DNA from: Monomorium pharaonis
Taxonomy: Eukaryota; Arthropoda; Insecta; Hymenoptera; Formicidae
Direction of reading: 5' to 3'
DNA length: 64,000 nt
Assembly (NCBI RefSeq): GCF_013373865.1
Contig: NC_050472.1
Coordinates: 3,369,757 to 3,433,756, forward strand
Notes under the pieces: model-generated
Told to the model about the DNA's origin: nothing
The model's input: only the letters and a program-made list of their open reading frames with translations
Database searches by the model: none
Shown here: positions 10,947 through 24,453 of the stretch, piece by piece
Numbering within the stretch: the first letter of the stretch is position 1
Layout: every line of letters starts with the position of its first letter
Made by a program: the position numbers and the translations under genes

Positions 10947-13470
10947 ACATAAACTTAAACTGTTACATCAATCTAATAGATGCGTAAACAGCATTTGCAC
11001 TGATCGTTAAAAAAAACGATTCAGCCTGCAACGGCGGAATTACTGTAACGCGAGTAATCTTGTCGTCGATCAGTAGTTTACGGCAAAAAGCGATCAACAC
11101 GCGTCCGTTCGTCGAATTATTAACCTCGCTGCGCCTTGAACGTCTATTACCCACGCTATCGAACTTATCTCTCATTAGCCACACCACGGCTCTTGCACGA
11201 TAAACTGGCCAATCAGAGTAACAGATCGAATGCCATTCGCGGGGATGATGCCGATTTAGAAGCCAGTACCATCATCTCCCGCATCGTAAGGTGAGTCGTT
11301 ATTCATCGGTGAATCGACCGTTTTCCCGTTTAACGGGCTCGAGAAAGCGATAGCCCCCGCTTGACGTGCAATACATCGAATATCGCGTGTCAATTTATAA
11401 TTGATTGTCAATTTGGCTGGTGGTGAGAAGCTTTTCTCAGACGTGCAGCGCACGTTTCATTCTGTTTTATAACGCAATTCTGGAATCTGTTAACAGGACG
11501 AAGACGTTGCGGAAGATACATTCGTCAAGTCGTAGACGAACAGTAATTGAAACGTCTACTTCAGAGAATATTGCGAGTGCTAAGATTGTTAAAGGATTTA
11601 AAGCTTAAAAGTAAAGTCCAACAAAGGTTTATTATTTTGATCGAGCCACTGAATTCAGTACAGACTCTAACATTTTTTTTTCCCCTTGCGTCACGAAAAA
11701 ATTTTCATTTTATTGTCTAATTCAAAGACGTATCTCGCGTGACTCACGTTTCGTCCAACTTTACGACGACACGTGTATCTGCCGAGACGCGAAATCGGAT
11801 TATGCAGGTGACAAGTCGAATAATCGCGAAAGAGAGTCGAGCTAGTCGTGGGTGAAATCATTTTATTTGGATAATCTCGGTACGTAAACTGAAGTCAAAG
11901 GGCGTAAATCGTTTCACGCAACTATAAATGCGACGTGATGCGGCTTAGAGGTGCGTAACCACCAAGAGTACCGAATGTATTCGTTTTGCGAATACTGGCG
12001 GAGATTTCACTTCGTCGATTCGTGACTTTATATACACCGATGTCTGCCGCAGCGAAGGCAAGAAAAGGCTTTCGTACTTATTTACTGCAACGTTCCGCGA
12101 CGTTTGCCCGGCTAGTTGCACGGCCGCTCGGAGCGTCGAATATAAACTTCCGATTGATTTACTCTCCTCGTGAAAAAGTCCGCGTACGTACGATCGGGTA
12201 ATAAAGTGCCGGGAGTAACGGCGAGAATATGCATTATTCTCGACATACTGCTTGTATTTTATAAATATAATTAAAATTTTCCGCTTTGAAGGAATCTCTT
12301 ATTTATTCCTTCGCATTAAACTGCAATTTAAACATCGCTTATAATATAATCAGTAATATGATTTTATAGTTGTCTACTCTGGTCGCGAAATGCAATTAAT
12401 CAACGTGTAACTATCCACAATTAGGAATAGCCAATTTTGTATACCTATTGCAATTTTGAAATTTAACTTTTTGTAATCTCGGAACTTTGTCATCAACGTG
12501 CTGTATTCTACAATTTAACGTAATTTTTTAAAATTAAATCTTTCTATGTACTTTTCTACGTGACGGTAGGCAAACATTTATTACATTTGTGCGTTTCTGC
12601 ACTTCCTGTGCAACTATGTTACATCTGTAACACTTATGAACCACCCGAGTGTTTCCTGCCCACCTCACGCATTCAGGAATGTCAAATCGCAAGCCCACCT
12701 CCGCCGTTAAGGCCCGCGGCCATATTATGGAAATTAACGCACGGAAATTGATTGCCCACGAGTTCGCGACACACGTCGGAGAGCCGCAGTTGTCAGAACA
12801 CGCGACGAAGGGCACGATGGCATTCACGCGCCGTATTCGCCCGGCCGACGACGATCCAGCGAGCAGCCATTTCCCGAGGGATGATTTATTCGGCGAGGCC
12901 GTTTTAATTACGCGCCGGCGGAGTAATTGCGATATTAGAGCGGGCCGCACGGCTGCTGAGAAATTGCGTGCGATGGTGGTCCCGCGCGTGGCTCGCGGTG
13001 ACACACGTTTCGCGAGTCGTGTGTGTCTCGTGAGCTGCGCTCGTATATTATAAATCTGCGCGGAATATAATTTAATTCGCGAGGAGGAGGAAGTGAAAAA
13101 CAAGGGATAATGACTCTGATTAATTCACAGGCAAGGAGAGACCGATTGATAAATCTGTAACATTTGACGAGAGAGATTAAAGCGGTAGATTAGATAAGAA
13201 AATTGGTAAACTAAGATATTTCTCATAATTTTAACGACATAATTGCTCGGTTATGAGATCGCGGGTCGATACGCACCGCGAGGTGTGCGATTTTCCGATT
13301 TCGTATTATGCAAATGATCTGGGATTGCGCGTGAGAGATTGAACATGTGTATGCCTGCGAGCAACGGCCTAAATGGAATATGACCGATGTAAGAGTAAAT
13401 AGATACATTACAGTGGAATCCGTACAATCTGCAATGGGACGTAGGAGCTTCGCGTAACTTACGTTATTAA
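10947..13470. other. no gene recognised; CpG-rich block at 12.64-13.05 kb
   Basis: AT-rich DNA with CpG-richer patches at 10.97-11.4, 11.9-12.2 and 12.64-13.05 kb. The last is open for 189 codons on minus (12534-13103) and 134 on plus (12649-13053), but neither translation has a recognisable domain. A conserved regulatory block is a more likely reading than a gene; that is inference. Confidence 0.45.
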
Positions 13471-13781
13471 AGAGATGCTGTCCTGTTTCACCGATTATTT
13501 TTATTATTTCCAATTCACTAATCTTTTAAATTGTATTACAGAATTACAAATCCTTTTTCACAATTAAAGTACAGACGGTAACATAATACGCACGTAAGAA
13601 TTTTATATAAAAAACGAAAAAAAATTTTTTATTTGTAAATTTAATTAAATTTTTTTTTCATGAAAAAGGATTTTTAATTCTGTAAATACAATTAAAAGAT
13701 TAGTGAATTGGAAATAATCAAAATAATTTAATCGGGTTAATTAATTTAATTAATATTTTAAAACAAGACAGGTTCATCCCC
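13471..13781. mobile_element. inverted-repeat element flanked by TTAA
   Basis: Two arms of about 65 bases (13499-13561 and about 13660-13725) are inverted copies with around 90 percent identity by eye. Both contain TTTCCAATTCACTAATCTTT and AATCCTTTTTCA. The symmetry continues outward with gaps through CCGATTA and an A-rich insertion to ends of the form RGGATGNNCCTGTC. TTAA occurs immediately outside both ends (13467-13470 and 13782-13785). TTAA duplication is typical of piggyBac-type transposition, but the termini are not classic piggyBac ends, so the superfamily is open. No coding capacity. Confidence 0.7.
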
Positions 13782-13785
13782 TTAA

Positions 13786-16700
13786 ATAAAAATGCATATT
13801 TTCCTCTGTACCGTAAAAAAATGCTCCGTAAAAAATATTGTGTTATAACGGTTGTAGTTTCTAATTACTAAATAATGTAATAATAAGTTCTCCATCGACG
13901 CTTACATTAAATAATGGTAGTTTAATCGAGAAGCCAAGATGTGGTGAACCGAGTTGAACCAGCGTGCATATTAGTTGCATGCACGCACGGGTGGCAAGCC
14001 ACCGGGACGATGTCGGACAGATAACACGCTAATGGAGTTTTAATCCCCGGGTAAGTAATTGCTAATGAGACGACAGGACAGCGCGGCGTTTCCATGCGAG
14101 AGAAATTATTCGCCGAAGACGCATCGATATCCTTTGGAAGAGACCGATAGAAAAGCATTCTTGGACGTTCCGATGCAATCGAGAGACTAATGCAAAGGCA
14201 TTGAGGATTCCGTCGCGATTTCTCTGGCAAAGTTATGTAACTCTCTGGAATTTTGTCATGATATAAAATTGTAATAAAGGGATTTCTAATATATTTTAGA
14301 AGACGATTATAAAATCGTGCAATCCTATTGTTTCGCGATGATTTTTCATTTCACAATTGACATCCGGAAGACACTGTTTTTAACGTTTTTCTCGCTTTTA
14401 TCGCGCTTTCTCACGTGCGGCAAGAAAATCAATTTAGCGAGAAACGAGTAAGTAAATCAACAAACCGCGTGCAAAAGTCGGAGATAAACGAGCGAGGGAC
14501 TTAATTATTATTGTTCCTCGTGATTTATTTTCATCCCGCGTCGGGACGCGATATTGATTATATTCCGTGGCTCGTCGAGATATCTCAACCACTCCCCCGA
14601 GGTCTCGAGGGGTTAACTGCAGGATGTACGACGCACGCGGCGTCTTCAATGTACACCTGCACGATGTGCACCTCGCTATGCTCTATAATATAGCTCGGTG
14701 CATCGCGCGCATTACGTTTATTTGATCGCATTAAGCCCTGATAATAATATCCTGCATGATATCTAAACGATTTAATGCGCGTGTCTAGTACTTTTTAAAC
14801 AGCTATTATTCATAGATTCTCGGAAATCGATTAAGTCAATTTTCTTCTCTAAGATGTCATGAAATATATAATTATGAAATATCTCTTCTATACATTTATA
14901 ATATAATTAAGATCTTTTATCTCTTAATTATGATTATACTTTTAAATTCTCAAAAGTAGTTAAAGTGTCACTGACTCATTTTACTCATTTTAATTAATTA
15001 TTCAAATGTAAAGTTGAGTTCGAAACACAAATAAAGGGATGTAGCGCGATTGCTACATCGATAATCACTTTCAGAAAGGTAAAATAACAGCTAATCTGGT
15101 TGATAAGCGACCTTCTCCTCTAACTTATCGCGATGCATGAAAAAGCGATGTGTTTGCGCGGGAAAGTGCATAGCGCTTCACGATGAAAGCCTCAATCGAA
15201 ATCTCGCGGACGAAAAGCATCGGTTGCTGCAACCCGAGCGGATAGACCCTAGACGGCCTAGACGAGGTCCGCAGAGTATACGTTGTCTCGATCAAGATAG
15301 AAGAGATATATGGACCTGCCGAGCGAAGCTCGTGATTTTAGCCCTTGGCACAATCGCAATTGCCCGCCTATCGTTGAGTGCAATCGAGGCATCCTCGATT
15401 CGCGCATTCTTCCTCGCAATGCATTCTCATTACTCCCTACGAAATTCGCATGAAGGAAGGAACGGCTGATTTTTCCCGTCGTGTCAAATTTGAAATTTGC
15501 GTCTCAAATGCTATAACTCGCGTTTTGAATAAAATTAATAAACAGTGATTTAATATTATTTTAAGAATTTTGTAAAAATAGGTATAATAGATATTTATGC
15601 AAAACTTAATTGAGCATAGCAACGTAATTTAAAAGTACTTAGAATGTAACAATTTTTTCGAATAAAGTTTCTGTAAAAGCACCTTTTTCTTGCCTTTAAT
15701 TATAAATAAGCATAAAAAGATATGTGAAGACAAATTTAAACCACGCTGCGCGACACATGACATATGTAAATGTCTGTTTGCTTGTTATTTATATGTTCAG
15801 TCAATTTAGAGTAAAGGATTTGTGAGCGTGCAGTGTAAGGAATTCGATGTCGAACGATGATCTTTAACGTTCCCCGTTTCCTATAAAATTAATTAAGGAC
15901 AGGTGACCGCCCGCCGACTCGAACGAAAATTCGTTAGCGTTACGCAAACCCTGAAGTTTCCTGCTTCTGATATTTCATATTGCCGACAGACTCACCAGCG
16001 GCCAGCAGGGGCTTCGGAGTTTCATGAATGAAATCTCGAGATCGTCCGACGTGCAGCGATACATTAACGTTACTGGCCAGACCCGGGTTCTTTACCAGGA
16101 ATCCTGAACATGTTACAGCCAGGTGTTGAGATACTGCTCTTCTAACGGGTGAATAAAATACACGTCGAACCAGCTCGTCGTTTATCATTTTCTCTCATGT
16201 TACTTGAACTCGACAAACGTTAAGATATCTCATGTATAGATACCCCGATATTCTGTTCAATTGTCATGTATTCAAATATTATCCATATTTGCAATTATAC
16301 TCGTTTGTTTTAACTATTACTATTTTTTTTAACAATTTATTTCAAATATTTTCTCGATTCCCTTTAGACTATCTATTTGTAATTGATTGCTTTTTTTTCT
16401 AAATTTATCGTAACGTGTTTGGAACTACCAAGGGATATTCGCACCGTTCAGCGTGAAGTGAAAGATTCCCGAGTAGTCGGCACTAAATGTTCGATCGCTA
16501 CGCTAATTAGGAACACTTCAGTTTAGCGGTATAAACGCGGTGAGTGTTCATTTTACTCCATGATAATTAAAATCAATGAGAGATATATATGCGACGAGCA
16601 AATGGTCACCCGTTAGAGACACAGCCCACGCGCTTTGAACGAGACGTGCAGACTCGTTGTATAGTCAGGTGGGTATATAAGGAGGTAAGGACCAGCCGCG

Positions 16701-17959
16701 CGAGAGGGAACGGAATAAAGAGGAAAGAGAGGAGGAAAAAGAAGAAGCAGGAGCTGGCCGCAAGAGTATCTGATGGGCCGATTGCATCATTAGCGTGTAT
16801 ACGTGCTCGCTGGTGAATCCACCGGGGAGAGGCTAGCTTGGCAGCCGAACCGATCGGCCGAGCATCAATTAAATCTGATAACGATGATCTTTTCGACATT
16901 CGATGGAAATGATGTAGAACTTGGATTTCGAGAGAAATCGAAAGATCCGTGGGGTGTCGAATCTCGTAACGAGCTGCGTAGACTAATACAGCTCGGGGAA
17001 GCTTTGCAGAACGGCAATAAAAATAATGTCTCATTGCGTCTTGTAATAATTTAGAGAGTTATAAAGAATTAAATTAGCTAACTATATTGCACAGAATTCA
17101 TTTTCAAATCACTTATAATTGCGCTTACACGTGTTCTGTCGTCAAAGTTAACACTAACCAAAATTCAATTTTTCATAAAAATAAAATTTCGTAAAACCGA
17201 CAATAAAAAAGAATGTATAAGTAAAATGTGCTTGTCACATGGGATCAACTTACATTATTCGGATTCGTAGCGAGGAATTTTTTGCATTATCTTATGTTGA
17301 AAGAGTTGTTGCATAAAAATTTATTTTACTTTATTTTCTCAATTGTATTTTAATTGCGTTTCACCGCATCGTTGTATTTCGAGGTACTCCCGCATATGGA
17401 TTTGGGACCGTTGTTGTCGCAATGGCCATCGCGAAACGGCATTCCGCGATTTCGTCGAGTTTTTACATCACGAAGAGAAGAAGAAAAAGAGACGAGAGGG
17501 AGGGCCATGCGCGGAAGAATCACAAAACGTTTCCGTTCTCTGCTAACCGGTGGCGAGTCGCCGTACGTGGGGAGGATTTTATCGGGTCTAAGGATCGACC
17601 GCACTTCGTACGTCCGCGGCGATTTAAAAAGGAAACGACGTTTTATCGCGCCGCACGATCGATAAGGTATTATTCCGGAGTGGAAGCTGCGAGTCTGCCC
17701 TTCACGGCTCGGCGCGTAAGAAATGGAATATCGCGCTCGACGAGATATTAAGCGTCACTCATACCGTATGGTCAAGCTATCAAGAGGTAATCCACGGTAC
17801 ACACGTGTCGCGACCGTTTAACATCTCTATGGTTTATCAGTACCGTCGCGGTGCATGCTGCTGATAACCGATGCGTTCCTCACGATCGATAAGACAAGCC
17901 TATGAATTTTAATTCTTAATAAGAAATATAAATAAAGACTGACTAGTGTCTGCAAAAAA
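13786..17959. other. no gene recognised
   Basis: Mixed composition. CpG-rich open frames on both strands (for example 13922-14230 minus, 15137-15469 plus, 16606-17034 minus, 17354-17751 plus) give basic, domain-free translations. No exon borders or RNA genes could be supported. Confidence 0.45.
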
Positions 17960-18055
17960 TCAATCGAGCAACTAAAGAAGTTGAACTGTTTACAACTGGG
18001 CTTAACAAATATTAAATATATTTCACATTTGTCAAATTCGTCAAGGAATCGTGTC
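17960..18055. repeat. unclassified dispersed repeat, copy 1 (partial)
   Basis: About 95 bases beginning TCAATCGAGCAACTAAAG and containing GTTGAACTGTTTACAACTG and GTCAAATTCGTCAAGGAATC. They match 36963-37060 along their length with small indels. Function and superfamily unknown. Confidence 0.75.
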
Positions 18056-18451
18056 GTTAATGCTAAGATGAAGGGTTTGTGGAGCAACATATATTGGTAG
18101 AAAAACGAAGCCATGTGCTACGGGATTTTCCAAGCCCATCGTAGAATTCTACACTCGCAGACTTTCAACCGTCAGATAACTGTATCGAATTCACGAGCTC
18201 ACAAAGTTTGAAGCGTTTGTGATATGTGCCACGAGAGATCGTCTACATGGAGATGGTCGTCGTTTCTTATCGGATCTGCATCGCATTTGTTTCGAATCGA
18301 CACGCTGGTCGATCGGTCGCCAGTTTCCTAAGGTGATCTGGATTCTTCGCTACGAAGCAGCTGTGCCGTAGCACAGTGAAATTGAATAGAAATTTCTTCC
18401 AAATAAAAATCCGGAGAAAAATATTTTACAGAAAAGTAGGCTTTAGAAGAA

Positions 18452-18478
18452 AAGAGAGAGAGAGAGAGAGAGAGAGAA
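18452..18478. repeat. (AG)n microsatellite
   Basis: Uninterrupted AG dinucleotide run of about 27 bases. Confidence 0.95.
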
Positions 18479-18872
18479 GGGGGTGAACGAAGAGATTCAA
18501 TGTTTTACGTACAATAAACATCTGCCGTGGAACCTTACGCGTGTATCTTATTGTCGCTCCTTCTACTTTTACTGCCACGTTTTCACATATTTTACTCGCA
18601 TTCTGAATAGCCCTAATATGAATATCCGCGAGCGCATTATTCATAGCGGCGATTAACCGAAGCCGTAATTCCCTCCCCACACCAAGATTCGGATGGCTTC
18701 CGAGGAGCCGGGCACTCGCGCTTAACGTCGTCTTCGAGACGCGAAAGGATTCTAACGAGCCTCGATTCCTCAAGATCGCCCGGCCCCGGCTGTAAAACCG
18801 CGTTCTTTATTTTCCACCGCTATCCGCAAACGTGCATCTACATCTGCTTATGCAGATCCGCGATCGCGATAC

Positions 18873-18893
18873 CGCGCGCGCGCGCGCGCGCGC
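18873..18893. repeat. alternating (CG)n tract
   Basis: About 21 bases of strictly alternating C and G inside a CpG-rich block, a sequence able to adopt Z-DNA. Its survival suggests low germline CpG methylation here, consistent with Hymenoptera (inference). Confidence 0.9.
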
Positions 18894-19186
18894 ACGTGGG
18901 CGGACTGCGAGCCTCTGCACCCTGGGAGATCGGACTTATCCGGACGGAAACCCGAGAACCGCGGGCGACGTATCTGTGCGCCGGGGAATGCTTCTGGTAG
19001 CCGGTGAAAAATGCCGTAGGAGAGCCTCCGGGAAACACGGCGAGATAATTATCGTCGTTTGCCACGATGGTCACCGGCGCGACGGAAGGGATGCACCTAG
19101 CGTACCGCAAGCGTAGATTCAGCTCCCAAAATGACGGAGTATCGTGACCTCGCGACAAATATAAAATGATGTGTTGCAAAACTTAG

Positions 19187-19189
<3 letters not shown>

Positions 19190-19217
<28 letters not shown>
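19190..19217. repeat. poly(A) run of 28
   Basis: 28 consecutive A on plus. No target duplication or retroposed coding sequence was recognised upstream, so a retrocopy tail is possible but unsupported. Confidence 0.9.
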
Positions 19218-19219
<2 letters not shown>

Positions 19220-21245
19220 AAAATAGGAAAGTTACATCTGCTAATTTTCCATTGTTCGGTGTCTGATTGACGATCAAAGAGATAATAACTTCGTTTGAAA
19301 CATAGGTCGGAAACCTACTAGCTGTAGCACGTCGTTTTAACAAACGGGTCTTTCTTCCGAACTAGGTCATTCCTTCGAACGAACGATTGTGAGATAAAAT
19401 ATTATCCTCGCGACCCGAGGAACGTTGACAATACGAGACTCGCGATTCATGCAAAATACCGATTGCGTTAAACGCGCAAACTTGTTTACGCGTGTAAAAG
19501 TCTAGATGCCCCCTCGGGATAAATAGCGCTTTGTGAAAACGGTCATTTCGATGTCCCATTGGTGCTGCGTGCGTGCGCATTGCGTATTATGCAGCGTCTT
19601 TCCCGATGCAATCTATACGTGTAGCTCGCAGTGGCGACGCCAATTCTGTTCATTACCGCGAATACTAATGCGCTAAGAGCGTTTCCCCGGCTAGCCTGTT
19701 TCGCACTTACCGCGCCTCACAATGTTACGCCGCGTTACGCCACCGTAATATTCGTACGGGACGCATTGTGCACTTATCGTTAAACGTTAAAATACTTCGC
19801 GCGACCGTAGGTAACCGAAGCCTTCGGTAAAAACGACTTTGGTTCTGGCTATTAAAAATACAATTCGCGGAAGCGATATTTAAAATTCCGAAAATTGTAC
19901 AAATCTGAAACATAATCTCACGTGAAATAAAAGCAAAGGATTGTCAAAAAATTAAATATTAAATAGAAAGTTTTAGATTGTAGACAGATTTAGTTTCTTA
20001 TATTTAAAAAATTGATTAACAAAATTTAAGCGAATTTCTCGAAGGACTAAAATAAAAGGTGAAAAGATGACAAATTTCGGGAGCGTAGAGCCAAAAAATT
20101 TGGATGTACAATGATTTCCGAATCTCGCGCGATTACAATAACGTGAGCACAAACGGATTTCGCACAAACCGAATAGTTATCGTTATGTTATACCTGCCAA
20201 CTTTCGTCCACCGATCATTATTAAAGCCCAATGCGTATGCATGTTACATCGCCATTGTTGCGCAGCCGAGAGTCTCTCTTGCGAGAGAAACTGCCGCTCC
20301 GGTAGCGAGAGGGTCACTTTTACGATGCGAAGCTCAGTAATGACCGAAACGCACGGATTTCATTGTCGAACGCGTCCACAACAATGGACGAGAAAAATAT
20401 TCGTTCGTTATTGCAAATAGTCGGACGTTCTGCGGCTCGAAGGGCCCGTAAAACGCCCTGAAAATGGTCCATAACTTGCAGAGTAACGAGAAGAGATGAT
20501 GAGCTGAGAAAGTATCTCAAGCGCTTACGTTACGTTTTATCGTCGACATTTACACAACACCAAAAAGATTTGTATTTATAAAAATTCACGAATATATGCA
20601 AAATTATTAAAATCTAACAATTCTCCCTATTGTCGACATTGATAACTCTCATGCAATAATCGGCATCGAAAGTTGGAAGAATTTGTTGATAATGTATTAT
20701 GTATGTAGATTTTTTGTGAACTTAAGGATTTTAAATATTTGTAAAAATTAATGTATTGAAAAGCGCATTTGCTGAACGATCCCAAAATCCAATACAGAAA
20801 TAACGATGACTCACTTACGTGGCATCCTCGAGCTTTCCTTTTTGTCGACCTTCTCGTTTGCTCAAATAAAGACGGGAGTTCGTTTTGGCGTGTGTCCCGA
20901 TTAAGATTGTGCCGCTAATTGTGTCCCGGCCGCATCAGCAGCCTGCGTGGCAGCGGCTATTTCGGTACGTCCGGATGATGTATGGTGCTACTGTATTTAT
21001 CCGAGCTCTTTGTGTGATACAATAATTTTGAAGTGAAAATCTATCGATCAAAATGGACTTTTTAAATAAAAAGTAAAAAATAAACTTTGGACAAAAACAT
21101 TATCTATTCCTAAAAAAGGCATAAAATTGATAATCAAATCTATCGAAATGTTGTCAACACTTTATCAAGACGCTAATTGGTTTTCCTGCTAACCTAACTT
21201 CGTGAGAAGCTGTCATCACCAGATTAGCAAATAATAATTTGTATC

Positions 21246-21305
21246 TATATAATTATCATTGCAATTTATTTTTAGAAAGTAAAAAATAAAATGCTAAATA
21301 GCGCG
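21246..21305. repeat. short dispersed repeat ending in AAATAGCGCG, copy A
   Basis: AATTATCATTGCAATTTA, then GTAAAAAATAAAA and AAATAGCGCG. The same three blocks recur in order at 37897-37958, and the last two in weaker form at 53957-53989. Class unknown. Confidence 0.65.
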
Positions 21306-22484
21306 TCTGAGGTACAATAATTTTTAATTACCCTTAGCATGGCTCTTTCCTTTTTTTTTTTACTGTGATCAGTTCCTAAATTTTATCATAAATCTTTAAT
21401 CCTGAACCAGGTGCTCCACATAAAATTTTCTGTCCCTTTTTTATGGATCCGAAAATATGATTCATTGCTCATCTCTGAACCTTTAATTTTACGAATCTCC
21501 GAATTCTACGAAGCTATATTAACCTTTGGGATTTATCGCTTCTTGCTTACACGGCGCTTTGATTTCGCAGGTGTCTAAAACCGCAGAAAATTTCGCTCGA
21601 ATCTATAATTATATGATCCTGTGGTTTCATGTGTCTATAATTTTACAAACCCATTTATTGTAAATTCCACGGAATCCCGCAGATATCTAATTAAAATATC
21701 CGTGATATTATAGATCCTCTTGCAAGATATGATTTCAAAAACTCGTCCCATATAGCTTTTCCTGAAAAAATGTTTCGCGGCAAACATTCTTTTTTTTTTT
21801 TTTACGTAGATGAATATGCCGTGCGGCTTCTCGATCTACAAATTCTATCCGCTTTATAAACAGCCTTATCTCCCGACGTTTATTCCGATAAGCGAGATTT
21901 CACTGGCTCCGTGAGGCACGCGAGGAGCCGTAATTCCGGTCTTCGGCGATGGAAAATACGACCTTATTAAGGTGCTACGTCGTAGAGTATCCCGCGACGC
22001 GCTTTAAGCACGTCGACTATGTTAATTATGCCGCTTAAGTTAGGGTAAGCCTTTGGACACCACGATCGAATAGATCCGTCGCGCAAAAGCACGCATGTAC
22101 GCGTTTTTCCTCTCGATTTCTCTTTTTTGATTTACTTAATTGCGCTGCTTAATATTTGCATGTCCATTCAATTTTACCGTGGGACACATACGTTGAGTTA
22201 GAGCGTGGCGTTTGATTACATAAGCTGAATTGATGTATCCTGATGACGCGGACGGATTATCTAACAACCGGTGGACCTGAGTTTAATGTCGCGGAGAGTT
22301 TCTCAGAGAATCTCATGAAGTAAGTAAATATGACGTTAGATTTGGAAAATTAGAAAGATATTCGAAAGAAAAAGAAACATTCTTAGAGATGCCTTGATTT
22401 GCATACAGTTCTCAATTGCAAAGTGCAAGACATATTTGCACGGCGCGAAAAAAAAGTTTTGCACTTAAAATTTTACAAAATTTA

Positions 22485-22708
22485 AAGTGCCCGGATTTCT
22501 TTCGGAATTTCGTACTTTTCACTGGAGTTCCGTTTGCCCCCATACGCGTTCTTTCAATATCTCTTAATGCTCGAAGCGCTAAAGTCAAAGTTGACAAAGT
22601 TGCGGCCACTCATTTAAAAACTTAATTTTTGAAACTTTCAGTTGCCGCTACAGGAGCGAACAAAACTCCAGCAAAAAGTGCAAAATTACGAAAAAAATGT
22701 TGCACTTT
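22485..22708. repeat. unclassified dispersed repeat, copy 2, with inverted arms
   Basis: The left arm (22485-22540: AAAGTGC, GAATTTCGTACTTTTC, ACTGGAGTTCCG) recurs inverted at about 22649-22708 (AAAGTGCAAC, TTTTGCACTTTTTGCTGGAG on the minus strand). The interior, TCTCTTAATGCTCGAAGCGC then GTCAAAGTTGACAAAGTTG, matches 37177-37230. A foldback or MITE-like structure of unknown class. Confidence 0.75.
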
Positions 22709-24402
22709 GAAAAATTAACATAAATAGACATTAATATTTTATGCATTTAGTGTTGTATTGATTTATGTTAATTTGGTATTCTTTTGTAAGCACAATTTCT
22801 TTAATAGCGACGTATTAACATATCAATGTTACGTTGGAATGTTAAAAATATTTCTCCAAACATTACGCGGCAATACGTAAATTTAAATTTTACTGAATTA
22901 ATATTATCCACATTAAGTATTTATATAAAAATTCTTTTTACTATCGCTAATTGTATACTAATTAGTATGAAATTTAAAATCTGTTTGATATAAAATTCTA
23001 GAATTTAATTACAAGTTTGCAGAATTTATAGACTAAGTAGTGTGTGTGATATCATGAATAAATTTCTTTTAAAGTATGACTCTTATCTTGGTATAATTTT
23101 TAATAAATAATCAATGATAATATATGTATCTGCCTTATTATTTTTTTTTTTTTTAATACCTAAAGATGCGCGTCGCAAATGGATAGTTCATCGACACCGT
23201 GTAATTTATTCGGGGTCGCTGCCAATTGACATCCGCCTCCCTTTCTCGTTCAACAATACAGTCGAGATGATTTTGCAAATATCGCAGAAACGTTCGGCCG
23301 ACCGATATGCTTAAGGAGCCTCGAGACCTTTGACGCACAGGCGGCGCCGGTACAATCTAAAATTTACAATTCGTGTCTCGATCGTCCGCCTACGTTATTC
23401 ACGCATGAGCAGTCCCTTCGCATAACTAAGGATAAGATAGGAAAAACGTCGCGCTAGTGGAAGATATATTTAGCCTGCAGAACAAGATCCTAAGCTTATT
23501 AAGAGAGAATTCCGAGGGACTTAATACATTAATGTCGCTACTAATCGGAGAAGAAAATATGCATGTTAAAGGCTACTTAAAATATCATATTTTAGCACAA
23601 CTCAATTGATAAAATATCGATTTATCATTTAGTTATACTGCCATCCCACGATTAGCATTCAATGCGGTGCATTTTACATTTTGCAATTTCTCTTTTTCTC
23701 TTCTCTCTTCTCTCTCCCCTACCTTCTTTCTCTCTCTCGCTCTCTTTGACAAGCCCACGTCGATTTATTTTTCTACGCCGACAATCGCGAAATCTTGACG
23801 ATTGAATTAACGATTAATCATGGACATCCGCAACGGCGACATTTACGGACTATTATCGATAGTTCCATGCACATCGAATTAATTTCCCGATCAGCGAGGA
23901 AAACCGCCGGTCTCCGTTTACCATGCAATATCGCGATATCGAAATCGCGAATACGTAATGTCGTTTCTGGTTATTAATGCTACTCACTGTGATGTATACA
24001 ACGTGATTTTCTTCTAAATCTCTTGAAGGTAATTTGCATTAATAAAACAAAAAGAAGTTAAAAAATTGAGAAATACATTGCCATAATAATAATAATTTAT
24101 TGTAAGCAGTTATGTTACTAAAACGGAAATCGCGTATTTTCTTAGATATTTTAAATGTCGGGGGGTAAACAACTTAATATGTAAATAAATGAAATCGCGT
24201 GTCCAATATAAAGCTGAAACGCTCTGCACGTTTGCTTGGGACACGGTACGTGATTGAAGCAGTACGTAAGTGTAGCATGTGCAATCGCAGGATTCGAAAT
24301 GGCTGAGTTTCCGCGACTGATAGCAATAATCTGACAGGTGCATCAACGTCATTTATGTCGTTGAGGTGATTCACATTAAACGGAGCGTATCATCCGCAGG
24401 AC

Positions 24403-24409
24403 GAGAGAG

Positions 24410-24451
<42 letters not shown>
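24403..24451. repeat. (GA)n microsatellite
   Basis: GA-rich tract of about 49 bases, with one AAAG interruption near its left end. Confidence 0.95.

Positions 24452-24453
<2 letters not shown>

Larger units (their letters stand above)
18056..22484. other. no gene recognised between the two dispersed-repeat copies
   Basis: CpG-rich at 18.5-19.7 and 20.2-20.5 kb, AT-rich elsewhere. It includes the microsatellites listed and the short repeat at 21246-21305. No exon of the laminin frame or other protein was recognised on either strand. Confidence 0.45.

Noticed and set aside
13922..14230. Minus 102-codon frame with several cysteines
   Set aside because: Spacing is irregular and unlike LE repeats; CpG-rich shadow frame.
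15940..16188. Minus 82-codon frame containing VTCSGFLVKNPG, considered as an exon
   Set aside because: No recognised domain and no clean acceptor/donor pair.
19190..19217. 28-A run considered as the tail of a retrocopy
   Set aside because: No recognisable transcript sequence or target duplication upstream.
24250..24320. TTCGAATCC on the minus strand, considered as a tRNA T-arm
   Set aside because: The flanking bases do not form the T-stem and no acceptor stem was found.
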